Shown here piece by piece: positions 28,430 through 37,560 of a DNA stretch of 64,000 bases. Each line of letters begins with the position of its first letter. Positions within the stretch are counted from its first letter, which is position 1. Location of the stretch: NCBI RefSeq assembly GCF_014196335.1, contig NZ_JACIDM010000002.1:496001-560000 (forward strand), given 5' to 3'. Made by a program: the position numbers and the translations under genes. This DNA comes from Brevundimonas lenta (lineage in GTDB: Bacteria; Pseudomonadota; Alphaproteobacteria; Caulobacterales; Caulobacteraceae). The notes under the pieces were generated by a model, which worked only from the letters and a program-made list of their open reading frames with translations, was not told the origin of the DNA and did not search any database.

Positions 28430-28909
28430 ATGTCCGCCCACAAGATCGCTCCCTGCCTGTGGTTCGACCACCAGGCCGAAGAGGCCGCCCGCTTCTACGT
28501 ATCGCTGCTGCCGGACTCGCGGATCGACGAGGTCATCGCCTCCCCCGGCGACTATCCCGACGGCAAGGCGGGCGAGACGATCGTGGTGGAGTTCACCCTC
28601 GCCGGCAGCCGCTACACCGGCTTGAACGGCGGGCCGGCGTTCAAATTCAACGAGGCGATCTCGCTGCAGGTCTATTGCGACGACCAGGCCGAGGTCGACC
28701 GGCTGTCCGACGCCCTGTCGGTCGTGCCGGAGGCCGAACAGTGCGGCTGGGTGAAGGACCGCTACGGCCTGTCGTGGCAGATCGTGCCGCGCCGGCTGAT
28801 CGAGCTGATGTCGAGCAAGGACGCGGCCCAGAACAAGCGGGTGTTCGACGCCATGATGGAGATGAAGCGCCTGAACATCGCCGCGCTGGAAGCCGCCGCG
28901 AAAGGCTGA
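28430..28909 (+). CDS. VOC family protein, PhnB/3-dmu-9 type
   Basis: 159 aa: KIAPCLWFDHQAEEAARFYVSLLP, FTLAGSRYTGLNGGP, DRYGLSWQIVPRRLIELM. This matches the PhnB-like branch of the VOC superfamily (once named 3-demethylubiquinone-9 methyltransferase), whose activity is mostly unknown. Confidence 0.85.
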   Translation: MSAHKIAPCLWFDHQAEEAARFYVSLLPDSRIDEVIASPGDYPDGKAGETIVVEFTLAGSRYTGLNGGPAFKFNEAISLQVYCDDQAEVDRLSDALSVVPEAEQCGWVKDRYGLSWQIVPRRLIELMSSKDAAQNKRVFDAMMEMKRLNIAALEAAAKG

Positions 28910-29020
28910 GATCAGGCGTCTGGCGGGCACACCCTGGGGGAATCCCCGATCATCCGCGCCGGGATGCTGCGCCATGGTCCGCCGGACTGCGGGCGCGGCC
29001 CGCCTGGAAGGAGCGGGTCG

Positions 29021-29503
29021 ATGAACGCCACCCTGATCTCAAGTCTCGCGGCCGCCGCCGCCCTGCTCACCCTGTCCGGCTCCTGCGCCGACGCCCAGTC
29101 CGGCCAGGACGACATGGCCCCCTTCCCCGCCGCCGAGGCCGGTCAGACGCGGCATGTCATCCGGCTGCCGGCGGCCGAGGACGAGGACGCCAAACGGGTC
29201 AGCGTCATCGTCGGCCGGACCATGCTGGTGGACTGCAACCGGGTGCTGTTCTCCTCGCATCTGGAGGAGCGGACGGCCGAGGGCTGGGGCTTCAACTACT
29301 ATGTCGTGACCGGCGTGGGCGGCGGCGCCACCACGAGGATGGCCTGCCCGACCCAGGAGAAGACGGAGCAGTTCGTGCGCAGCGCCGACGAGCCCATGCT
29401 GCGCTACAACAGCCGCCTGCCGCTGGTGGTCTATGCGCCGAACGATATCGAGGTGCGCTACCGGGTGTGGAGCGCGGGCGCGGAGCAGCGGCCGGGGACC
29501 TGA
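29021..29503 (+). CDS. eco: Ecotin-family periplasmic serine protease inhibitor
   Basis: Dimeric inhibitor of chymotrypsin-fold serine proteases. Seen: signal peptide (MNATLISSLAAAAALLTLSGSCADA), AEAGQTRHVIRLP, VDCN, EGWGFNYYVV, MACP, PMLRYNSRLPLVVYAP and VRYRVW, all diagnostic of ecotin. Cys72 and Cys109 correspond to the Cys50-Cys87 disulphide of the E. coli protein. With the same 22-residue offset, the P1 residue (Met84 in E. coli) is Arg106, which favours trypsin-like targets. AAGGAG precedes the ATG. 160 aa. Confidence 0.93.
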   Translation: MNATLISSLAAAAALLTLSGSCADAQSGQDDMAPFPAAEAGQTRHVIRLPAAEDEDAKRVSVIVGRTMLVDCNRVLFSSHLEERTAEGWGFNYYVVTGVGGGATTRMACPTQEKTEQFVRSADEPMLRYNSRLPLVVYAPNDIEVRYRVWSAGAEQRPGT

Positions 29504-29507
29504 CGCG

Positions 29508-30710
29508 TCAGGGCGTGGGCTGCAGCTCGTCGGGTAGCGGCCGCTCCGGCAGGAGGGTCTGCGGACCGCTCCCGGCGTTGAGCACATACCAGGCGTTGCC
29601 GCCCAGCGCGGTTCTGCGGCCCAGGTCGAACAGGGCGTTCATGGCCTGCTGGTGCAGATCCAGCGATCCGGCCTGGGCGTCCATCGGGATGGAGGCGATC
29701 TTCAGATCGATGTTGTGGCGCGCGGCATAGGCGGCGTTGGCGGTCAGATGCATGCGCCGGCTGGCCTTGCTCATGCTGTCGTAGCTGTTCATCGCGATGG
29801 CGTTGAAGGTGCCCGGGACGGCCTGCGGATTGGCGTCCACCTGGCCGTTGACGACCACATAGATGGCCGGCCGGCCCGGGCCCGTTCTGGCGGGCGAGTC
29901 CACCAGCAGACGGTCGGGCACGGCGAGGAAGGGCATGTTGACCCCGCCGTCCACGTGCATCTCGTCGACGACGAGGTCGCCCTGGAGGCCGGCGATCATG
30001 ACCGGCGGGAAGACGCCGGGGATGCTGGCCGAGGCCAGCAGCACCTGGCGGAACAGGTACAGGGCCTGATCGTCGCCCTGGGTGGCGAGGACGCCCATGT
30101 CCCAGATGATCGATTGCTTGGTGTCCAGATGGGTGGTCACCACCAGCAGACGGCGGCCCTTGGCGTGCTCGATGGCGACCGCCCGCAGGAGACGGGGCGT
30201 CACGTTCTCCTCTATCAGCCGCCGCAGGGGCGCGGAGCTGTACAGGCTGGGCGAGACCAGGATCGACAGGCCGGACAGGTTCAGCATCCCGTCGATCCCG
30301 CCGCCGATGTAGGCCTCCTGCAGCTCGTCATCCCAGTCCGGGCCGAGGAAGGCGAAGGGTGCGCTCAGCGCCCCGGTGCTGATGCCGGTGACGATATCGA
30401 ACTGCGGGCGCGTGCCGGTCTGGGTCCAGCCGACCAGCAGGCCGGCGCCGAAGGCTCCGTTGGCGCCGCCGCCGGACAGGGCGAGGACGGCGCCGGAGCT
30501 GTTTTCGTCTTCCAGTCGGGCCGCGAAGGTCCTGAGCAGTTCGTTGAGCTTCGCCTCGTCCGTGGGCCGGATGCGGGGATCGACCGTGGGGCGTATCTGG
30601 CCGTCCGCCTGACGCACGGGCACGGGATCGAACCGGTGGAGCGTGCCGCAGCCCGCCAGCGACAGCGCCGCCGTCGCCGTCATCGCCAGGCCGAGGGCGC
30701 GCAGGGTCAT
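29508..30710 (-). CDS. Patatin-like phospholipase lipoprotein (copy 1)
   Basis: Ser-Asp dyad lipid acyl hydrolase. Seen: lipobox LAGC after MTLRALGLAMTATAALS, oxyanion loop SGGGANGAFGAG, nucleophile elbow GISTG and the catalytic Asp in VDGGVNMPF. The ATG at 30710 follows the stop of the upstream paralogue by one base. 400 aa. It is clearly a tandem duplicate of the gene at 30712-31896. Confidence 0.9.
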   Translation of the reverse strand: MTLRALGLAMTATAALSLAGCGTLHRFDPVPVRQADGQIRPTVDPRIRPTDEAKLNELLRTFAARLEDENSSGAVLALSGGGANGAFGAGLLVGWTQTGTRPQFDIVTGISTGALSAPFAFLGPDWDDELQEAYIGGGIDGMLNLSGLSILVSPSLYSSAPLRRLIEENVTPRLLRAVAIEHAKGRRLLVVTTHLDTKQSIIWDMGVLATQGDDQALYLFRQVLLASASIPGVFPPVMIAGLQGDLVVDEMHVDGGVNMPFLAVPDRLLVDSPARTGPGRPAIYVVVNGQVDANPQAVPGTFNAIAMNSYDSMSKASRRMHLTANAAYAARHNIDLKIASIPMDAQAGSLDLHQQAMNALFDLGRRTALGGNAWYVLNAGSGPQTLLPERPLPDELQPTP

Positions 30711-30711
30711 G

Positions 30712-31896
30712 TCATCGCTCCGGCGGCGTCGTTTCAGGCCTCGCCACGGCCTGGCCGTCGATGACCGCATCGAACCAGGCGTCGCCGGCCAGGGCGCGGG
30801 CGCGGCCCATCTCGAACACGTCGGTCATGGCCTTGCGGTCGAAATTGAGCGCGGAGACCTGGGCCTCGACCGGGATGGCGGCGATCCGCAGATCGATCCG
30901 GTGCCGCTCGGCATAGGCGGCGTTGGCGACCAGATGGGTGCGGGTGCTGGCCCGGCTCATGCTGTCGTAGGTGCTCATGACGATCGACCGGAGACTGCCG
31001 CGCACCACCTGCGGATCACGCCCGACCTGGCCGTTGATCACGATGTAGACGGAGGGCTTGCCCAGGCCGGTGCGCGGCGGCGAGTCGACCAGCAGGCCTT
31101 CGGGGATGGCCAGGAACGGCATGTTGATGCCGCCGTCGACATGCATCTCCTCGACCACCTTGTCGCCGTACAGGCCGGCGATCAGCACCGGAGGAAAGAC
31201 GCCGGGAATGCTGGCCGAGGCCAGAAGCACCCGCCGGAACAGAACCAGGGCCTGGTCGTCGCCCTGGGTCGCCAGCAGGCCCATGTCCCAGATGACCGAC
31301 TCCTGGGCGTCGAGATTGGTCGTCACCACCAGCAGGCGACGGCCGGTCGCATGTTCCGCCGCGATCGCGCGAAGCAATTCGGGGGTGACGTTCTCGTCGA
31401 CCAGCCGGCGCAGGGGCGCGGAGCTGAACAGGCTGGGCCCGACCAGGGCGGACAGACCGCGGATGCCGATGATCCCCTCGGCCACGCCGCTGGTGTAGGC
31501 GTGCTGCAGTTCATCGTCCCACTCCGGGCCGAGGAAGGCGAAGGGCGCGGCCAGGGCGCCGGTGCTGATGCCGGTGACGATGTCGAACTCGGGCCGGTTT
31601 CCGGTCTGGGTCCAGCCGACGAGCAGGCCCGCGCCGAAGGCCCCGTTGGCCCCGCCGCCGGACAGGGCCAGCAGCGTCCCGGCGCTGTCGGGTTCCGCCA
31701 GGCGCGCCGAGAAGTCCTTCTGCATCGCCAGCAGCCGTTCCTCGTCGTCCGGGCGGATGCGCGGATCGATGGTCGGCATGATCTCGCCCTCGACGAGGCG
31801 AAGGGGCACGGGATCGGTTCGCGAGATGGTGCCGCACGCGGCCAGCGACATCGCCGCCGTCAGCACGGTCGCCACGACAAGGGCCCGACACATCAT
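30712..31896 (-). CDS. Patatin-like phospholipase lipoprotein (copy 2)
   Basis: 394-aa paralogue of the gene just downstream. It shares TGISTGAL, SGGGANGAFGAGLLVGWTQT, EMHVDGGINMPFLA and the lipobox (SLAAC after MMCRALVVATVLTAAM). Both are predicted outer- or inner-membrane-anchored periplasmic lipases. Cotranscription of the pair is very likely given a one-base gap. Confidence 0.9.
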   Translation of the reverse strand: MMCRALVVATVLTAAMSLAACGTISRTDPVPLRLVEGEIMPTIDPRIRPDDEERLLAMQKDFSARLAEPDSAGTLLALSGGGANGAFGAGLLVGWTQTGNRPEFDIVTGISTGALAAPFAFLGPEWDDELQHAYTSGVAEGIIGIRGLSALVGPSLFSSAPLRRLVDENVTPELLRAIAAEHATGRRLLVVTTNLDAQESVIWDMGLLATQGDDQALVLFRRVLLASASIPGVFPPVLIAGLYGDKVVEEMHVDGGINMPFLAIPEGLLVDSPPRTGLGKPSVYIVINGQVGRDPQVVRGSLRSIVMSTYDSMSRASTRTHLVANAAYAERHRIDLRIAAIPVEAQVSALNFDRKAMTDVFEMGRARALAGDAWFDAVIDGQAVARPETTPPER

Positions 31897-31979
31897 GAGC
31901 TGTCGCTTTCGCCGGACAGAACCTCCGGTCGTAACGACCTTGGCCGTCGACAGGTTTCACGGAGCTGCTATTGCGCCGA

Positions 31980-33356
31980 TCAGGGCTGGACCCGCCGGGT
32001 CCCGAGCAGCGGCAGGAACAGGTCGGCCTCCAGGCCGCCGTCGGGATTGTTGCGGAGCTTCACATCGCCACCGTGCGCGCGAATGGCGTGCCGTGCGATG
32101 GCCAGCCCGAGGCCCGCCCCGCCCGTCTGGCGACTGCGGGAGATCTCGATGCGGAAAAAGGGATCGAAGACGCGTTCCAGCAGGTCGGGCGGGATGCCCG
32201 GCCCATTGTCCCGGACCTGCACCAGCGCCTGATCGCCATCGGCGCGCGCCGTCACGGTCACCGGTCCGCCATATGCGAGGGCGTTGTCGATGAGGTTCGT
32301 CAGGCCGCGTCGCAGGGCGCTGGCGTCGGCTTCCACCCGGAGGCCGGGCTCGACCGCGATATTCATCGCCGCGCCGGTTTCCACGTACCGGTTCACGGTG
32401 GCCTGGACGAGGTCCGAGATGTCCAGCACCTCCCTTTGGTCCGCGGCGAAGTCCCCTTTGGCGAACTGCATCGCCCGGGCGATCAGCGTATCCATCTCCT
32501 CGATGTCCGCGCTCATGTCCGGCCGGTACCGCGCGGGCAACTCCTCGACCCGGAACCGCAAGCGGGTCAGCGGCGTCCGAAGATCGTGGGCGACGGCCGC
32601 CACCGTCTGCGTCCGGCGCTGGATATGCTCCCGCAGGCGGGCCTGCATTTCATTGAAGGCCGAAACCGCCAGCCGCACCTCGTTCGGCCCGTCGGACATG
32701 AGCGGAGGGGCGTCCGGGTCAGCGCCCAGCCGATCGGCGGCCATGGCGAACCGGTGGATGGGACGCGCCAGTCTCCGGGCCATCCACCAGATCAGCGGCG
32801 CCAGAACAATCAGGCTGACCAGCATGCCGAGAAGAATGGTGATCTCCCATGGCGCGAGCAGGGATTTCGGTATCCGGACCATCGCCCAACGACCGTCGTC
32901 GAGCTGCACAGCCGCCAGGAAGGGCGGCAGGGTCTGCTGGGCCGAAAACAGGCCCTGCGGCTTGTCCCCGGGCGCCGGGAGCGGGCCCGCCGAGGGGCGC
33001 ACCACTTCCGGACGGGGACCGAACCGCTCCCGCGCTCGCCTGTCGGATTGAACGCGAATCCGCCGGACATCCAGCCCCATCTCGACCGCCAGGGAGCGCG
33101 CCGCGGCCTTCGCCAGGGATGACGTGCCCTGCTCCAGCGGCTCGCCGTCGCTGAGTTCCCGCACCAGCAGGCGGCCATCGGCGGTCCTCGCCGGCTCGCC
33201 GTTCAGGGCGGCGGCGGCGGCGGCCAGGGTGTAGCCCGTCGGCGCCGGACTCGGCGCCAGGAAGATGATGGCCAGGGTGACGAGCTGGGTCGCCGCGACC
33301 GCGGCCGCGGCGACCAGGGCGACCTGCAGCAGGACGGACGACGACCTGAAATTCAT
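31980..33356 (-). CDS. Sensor histidine kinase (EnvZ-like topology)
   Basis: 458 aa: N-terminal TM (VLLQVALVAAAAVAATQLVTLAIIFLA), a periplasmic region of about 130 residues, a second TM (TILLGMLVSLIVLAPLIWWM), HAMP, H-box VAHDLRTPLTRLRF, N-box NLIDNALAYG, and G boxes VRDNGPGIPPDL and GGAGLGLAIA. The start overlaps the response-regulator stop by four bases. Signal unknown. Confidence 0.92.
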   Translation of the reverse strand: MNFRSSSVLLQVALVAAAAVAATQLVTLAIIFLAPSPAPTGYTLAAAAAALNGEPARTADGRLLVRELSDGEPLEQGTSSLAKAAARSLAVEMGLDVRRIRVQSDRRARERFGPRPEVVRPSAGPLPAPGDKPQGLFSAQQTLPPFLAAVQLDDGRWAMVRIPKSLLAPWEITILLGMLVSLIVLAPLIWWMARRLARPIHRFAMAADRLGADPDAPPLMSDGPNEVRLAVSAFNEMQARLREHIQRRTQTVAAVAHDLRTPLTRLRFRVEELPARYRPDMSADIEEMDTLIARAMQFAKGDFAADQREVLDISDLVQATVNRYVETGAAMNIAVEPGLRVEADASALRRGLTNLIDNALAYGGPVTVTARADGDQALVQVRDNGPGIPPDLLERVFDPFFRIEISRSRQTGGAGLGLAIARHAIRAHGGDVKLRNNPDGGLEADLFLPLLGTRRVQP

Positions 33357-34078
33357 GCGGCCAGGGCGTCGTTCGCGACGACGGCGTCGAAGAGATAACC
33401 GTGACCGCGAACCGTGACGATCAGATCCCGCGAGCTGTCTTCCTCGCTCAGCTTGCTGCGAAGCCGGCTGATCTGCACGTCCATGGCGCGTTCGTTCACC
33501 TCGCGCCCCGCGGCGCGGGCGCGATCGAGAAGCTGGTCGCGCCGGACGATGCGGCCCGCGTGCTCGACCAGGACCTCCAGGGTGACGAATTCGCTACGCG
33601 ACAGGGAGACCGACTTGCCGCCGGGAGTGACGACCTCACGCCGCAGCCGATCCAGTCGCCACCCCGCGAAGGTGACGACGGTGCCCGCCGGGCGTGACTG
33701 CCCCGTATCATGGCGACGCAGAATGGCGCGGATACGGGCCAACAGTTCACGGGGATTGCAGGGCTTGCCGACATAGTCGGCGGCGCCGAGTTCGAGGCCG
33801 ACGATGCGATCGGTCTCCTCGCTCATGGCGCTGAGCATCAGGATAGGCGTGCCCCGGCCGGACAGGCGCCGGCACACGGACAGGCCGTCCTCGCCCGGCA
33901 TCATCATGTCCAGAACGATCAGATCGATCGCCTCGGTCGCCAGAACATCGTCCATCTCGGGGGCCGACGCGGCGCGATAGACCTTGAAGCCATGCTTGCC
34001 GAGATAGGCGCCCATGACGTCCCGAATGCCGGGGTCGTCGTCGACGACCAGTATCCGGGACACAGCGGTGTCCAACAT
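33353..34078 (-). CDS. OmpR-family response regulator
   Basis: 241 aa: receiver domain with ILVVDDDPGIRD and phospho-acceptor Asp in LIVLDMMMPGEDG, switch Lys in VGKPCNPRELLARI, and a winged-helix output domain (LSRSEFVTLEVLVEHAGRIV; VQISRLRSKL). It forms an operon with the downstream kinase. Just upstream, a GTTTC/GAAAC-rich stretch (34108-34130) could be an autoregulatory site (weak). Confidence 0.93.
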   Translation of the reverse strand: MLDTAVSRILVVDDDPGIRDVMGAYLGKHGFKVYRAASAPEMDDVLATEAIDLIVLDMMMPGEDGLSVCRRLSGRGTPILMLSAMSEETDRIVGLELGAADYVGKPCNPRELLARIRAILRRHDTGQSRPAGTVVTFAGWRLDRLRREVVTPGGKSVSLSRSEFVTLEVLVEHAGRIVRRDQLLDRARAAGREVNERAMDVQISRLRSKLSEEDSSRDLIVTVRGHGYLFDAVVANDALAA

Positions 34079-34211
34079 CAGGTTTTCCCGACTGAAAGAC
34101 TCTTTGTTTCAGTCACGAAACGAAACAGCCTGAAAGCCGGACAATAGCCGCCCGAAAGCGCGATTTTATGGCGCCGCACGAGATTCCGGCGGTGTGTCCG
34201 AACAGCAGAAA

Positions 34212-34233
34212 GGCGGGGGAATGATCCCCCGCC
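34212..34233 (-). terminator. Rho-independent terminator after the TonB receptor gene
   Basis: Perfect nine-bp stem GGCGGGGGA / TCCCCCGCC with loop ATGA, 31 bp past the receptor stop. On the minus strand it is followed by a short T-rich run (TTTCTGC). Confidence 0.7.
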
Positions 34234-34264
34234 TCCTGTCACGACACAGCCTGAAAAGTCCGGA

Positions 34265-37228
34265 TCAGAAGGACTTGCTCAGGTTGATGAACGCCGTCCG
34301 GCCCACATAGTCGTAGCCGGAGTACAGCGGCACGTTGCCGACCATGTCCACGACCCCGGCCGACACCAGACCGCCGGTCTCGTTGGTCAGGTTCCGGATG
34401 CCGGCGGTCACGGCCCAGTCGTCAGCCTCGTAACGAACCGAGACGTTCTGGGTCGCGTAGCTGCCCACCTCGGCGTCGTAGCCGAGCTCGGCCAGCGTGT
34501 AGCCGTAGTTCTTCAGATAGTAGTCATCGTAGCCCGTGGCGCTGATCCACTCGACGCCGTAGTGCACGCGCCACTGATCCCAGGCGTAGGAGACGTCGGC
34601 CGTGGCCGTGAACTCCGGCGTGCCGATCGTGCCCACTTCGTCGTAGACGGGATCGTCGGCGGACAGGGTGCTGTGGCGTTCCAGCATCTGGGTGACGCCC
34701 AGGTTGATCAGCGCCGTGCCCGGGCCGACCGGCTTGCGGTAGCGCAGGGTGTAGTCGATCCCGTGCACCACATCCGTCGCCAGGTTGAGGTAGCTGTCGT
34801 CAACGGTCAGGGCGTTGGACGTACCGTCGCGGTCGACCAGGGCGCAGTAGCCGTTGCCGGCCGCGAAGTCGGCGCTTGCCGACGAGTAGCAGCGATCAAG
34901 GACGCCGGAGGCGCCCAGACGATCCACGCCGTTCTCGACTTCGATCTCATAGTAGTCGACGGCGAAGGCCAGCTCGCCCCAGGCGTCGGGCAGCGTGGGC
35001 TGCAGCACCATGCCGACGGTCAGGTTGGTCGAGGTTTCCGCCTCCAGGCCGGCGTCGGCGCCGCCCTTGGTGACGACCGTCACGCCGGACGTCTGCTGGA
35101 AGTCCGGAGCCAGGCCCTGGCTGGCGCAGTTGGCGGCCACGATGGGATCGGCGCCAGCGTCGCCGTAGTTGTTGCAGGGATCGAAGGACGTGCCGAGGAA
35201 GCCCGTGGTCGCGCCGACGAACTGCTCGAACAGCGCCGGGGCGCGGTAGGAGGTGCCGTAGCTGCCGCGGAACGTCACGAAGTCGACCGGGGTGTAGACC
35301 AGGCCCAGCTTGTAGGTCGTGTCGTCGCCGTAGGAGTCGTAGTTCGTGTAACGGCCCGACGCGCTCAGCGTCAGGTTCTCGGCGAAGGGCTGATCCCGCA
35401 GCAGCGGAACCTCGACCTCGCCGAACACCTCCCACACCGAGTCGTCGCCGCGCGTCACCGCCGAGGACGAATAGTTGTAGACGTTGGACGTCTGCATATC
35501 GATGCCGGGGGTGTCGTCGATCGACATCTCCCGATACTCGGCGCCGACGAACCCGCGCACGACGCCCGCGGGCATGGTGAACAGGTCGCCGTCGATGCTC
35601 GCCGACAGCACGGCCTCGTCATAGACGGTCGTGCCGACGACGTCGGCCATGACGTAGTTCAGCCAGTCGGCGGGCAGATCGCCGGCCAGGGTCTGGTTGT
35701 TGATGGCCGGAGCCGCGACGCAGCCTGCGGCCAGGTTGGCGCAGGAGAAGCCACCGGCGCCGTTGGACACCACGTCGAGGCTGTTCTGCAGCCGGTCGAT
35801 CAGGAACTGGGGGCTCGAGTAGGTCGAGTCCGACTTCGTGTAGCTGGCCGAAACGTCATAGTGCCAGCCATCCAGCGGCAGGAAGTCGCCCCGGATTCCG
35901 GCGACCGACTTGGTGAAGTCGACCGTCTGGCTGGAGGTATCGTTGCCGTAGCCGATGAAGGCGCGGACGCCGACGGCCTGGCCCAGGTTCAGGCCCAGGT
36001 CGCCGGGCGAGAAGACGCTGCCCGCAAGGTTGGCCGGAATCAGCGGGCTGCCGACGGCGTAGTCCAGCGCCAGCTGGCGGTAGCCGGTCTGCGACGACTT
36101 GCGCTGGTTGTACAGGAACTCGCCATAGACCTCGGCATTGCCGAGAGCCTGCAGGTCGTAGGAGCCCTGGAGGTAGAGCGTGGCCACCTCAACCGGGGAG
36201 ATCAGCGACTGGTTCAGCATGTCCGGATCGAAGGTATCGCGGACGTTGGTGTTGGTGGCCGTGTTGCCCACGCCCTCGAACCCGGTCAGACCGGTCGTGA
36301 CCGCCGTGTTCGGACGCCAGCGGTTGAAGACCGTGCCCACGGCGCCGTCCGCGGCCACGCCCGCGATGTTGGACGTGCCGATGGTGTTGACCGTCACGCC
36401 GCCCGCGTTCAGCGACCAGCATTTTGAACGGCCGGTCATCGGATCGATGTAGTCCGTGCCGTCGATGTAGTTGTCGATCGGGCAGCGGGCGAACTCGCGG
36501 TCGCCCAGCGTCAGTTCTTCGCGATTGTAGTATTCCGCCGAGCCCGACAGGCTCCAGCGATCGCCGTGCGTACCCGCGACGATGGAGAGGCGCGTTTGAT
36601 CGCCGGCGCCGCTGGCGTCCAGCGGAGCGTTGTACTGGCCCTCGACGGTCACACCGTCCAGGTCATTGCGGGTGACGATGTTGACGACGCCGGCGACGGC
36701 GTCCGAGCCGTACAGCGAGGAAGCGCCGTCCTTGAGGATCTCGACCCGCTCGATCATGGCGGTGGGCAGGACGTTCAGGTCGGCCGAACCGACCGAGCCG
36801 CGCGAGCCCGCCGGGGCGACGCGACGGCCGTTCAGCAGCACCAGCGTCCGCGTCGCGCCGAGGCCCCGCAGGGACAGGGTGTTGGCGCCCGGCCCGCCGT
36901 CGGTGACGTAGCCGCCGTAAGCGTTGTTGATCTGCGACGTTCCCTGGGTGACGGCCGTGCTCTGCAGCACGTCAGTGACCGAGGCGAAGCCGGCCAGGGT
37001 GGCCTCCTCGCGGGTCACCACCTGGATCGGCGACGGCGAATTGAAGGTGTCCCGGCGCAGACGCGAACCGACGACCACGATGTCGTCGATAACGCCCGGA
37101 TCGGACTCTGCGCTCGCGGCGTCGGCCGTTTCCGACTGCGGTTGCGACTGCGCCCACACCGGCGCCCCAACGGCGGCCAGGCCCATCACGATCGTGGTGC
37201 CCAGCAGGTATTTCTTGAAATCGACCAT
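34265..37228 (-). CDS. TonB-dependent outer-membrane receptor
   Basis: 987 aa. Signal peptide (MVDFKKYLLGTTIVMGLAAVGAPVWAQ), a likely TonB box (IDDIVVVGSR), plug domain (SPIQVVTREEATLAGFASVTDVL; LRGLGATRTLVLLNGRRVAPAG; ILKDGASSLYGSDAVAGVVNIVT) and a large barrel ending in the membrane-insertion signature FINLSKSF. This is the large receptor type common in Caulobacterales and used for sugars, peptides or cofactors. Substrate cannot be assigned; it has no STN domain. Confidence 0.93.
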   Translation of the reverse strand: MVDFKKYLLGTTIVMGLAAVGAPVWAQSQPQSETADAASAESDPGVIDDIVVVGSRLRRDTFNSPSPIQVVTREEATLAGFASVTDVLQSTAVTQGTSQINNAYGGYVTDGGPGANTLSLRGLGATRTLVLLNGRRVAPAGSRGSVGSADLNVLPTAMIERVEILKDGASSLYGSDAVAGVVNIVTRNDLDGVTVEGQYNAPLDASGAGDQTRLSIVAGTHGDRWSLSGSAEYYNREELTLGDREFARCPIDNYIDGTDYIDPMTGRSKCWSLNAGGVTVNTIGTSNIAGVAADGAVGTVFNRWRPNTAVTTGLTGFEGVGNTATNTNVRDTFDPDMLNQSLISPVEVATLYLQGSYDLQALGNAEVYGEFLYNQRKSSQTGYRQLALDYAVGSPLIPANLAGSVFSPGDLGLNLGQAVGVRAFIGYGNDTSSQTVDFTKSVAGIRGDFLPLDGWHYDVSASYTKSDSTYSSPQFLIDRLQNSLDVVSNGAGGFSCANLAAGCVAAPAINNQTLAGDLPADWLNYVMADVVGTTVYDEAVLSASIDGDLFTMPAGVVRGFVGAEYREMSIDDTPGIDMQTSNVYNYSSSAVTRGDDSVWEVFGEVEVPLLRDQPFAENLTLSASGRYTNYDSYGDDTTYKLGLVYTPVDFVTFRGSYGTSYRAPALFEQFVGATTGFLGTSFDPCNNYGDAGADPIVAANCASQGLAPDFQQTSGVTVVTKGGADAGLEAETSTNLTVGMVLQPTLPDAWGELAFAVDYYEIEVENGVDRLGASGVLDRCYSSASADFAAGNGYCALVDRDGTSNALTVDDSYLNLATDVVHGIDYTLRYRKPVGPGTALINLGVTQMLERHSTLSADDPVYDEVGTIGTPEFTATADVSYAWDQWRVHYGVEWISATGYDDYYLKNYGYTLAELGYDAEVGSYATQNVSVRYEADDWAVTAGIRNLTNETGGLVSAGVVDMVGNVPLYSGYDYVGRTAFINLSKSF

Positions 37229-37560
37229 TCTTGTGACCGGCCCTCAGAACTCTGAAAACGGCCACCTACCGAGCCGCGAGCGTACTGAGCCGAAACCAGA
37301 CGATAATGAGAGCCGAATTTGGCGCGATGGACACTTCAGGAACAAGCATGAGACTTTGCGGTGACAGTTTTATTCACCAACACCGACAACATCTACTTAC
37401 CGGATACATAGCGGCGATATGGTTATACGTTACGGCAACATACCTGTGTTTTATGTTTCCGGATGGAAACACTGACGCGCCCCCAGACGCGCAGTTCGTT
37501 TCCATGGAGGGCGCCGCCCGCAGATCGCCGCCCCCGCCCGGAGGCGGGCGCACGAACCCG
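37229..37560. other. Intergenic region upstream of the TonB receptor
   Basis: 332 bp, clearly richer in A+T than its neighbours around 37310-37470, as expected for a promoter region of the receptor on the minus strand. It contains GTTTCC-GGAT-GGAAAC (37453-37468), a perfect short inverted repeat that could be an operator. A six-bp GC hairpin lies at 37533-37548, past the end of the convergent-side gene. No gene seen. Confidence 0.45.

Noticed and set aside
34562-36427. 621-residue plus-strand frame opposite the TonB receptor
   Set aside because: No motif or signal peptide; the receptor on the minus strand is complete from signal peptide to terminal Phe.
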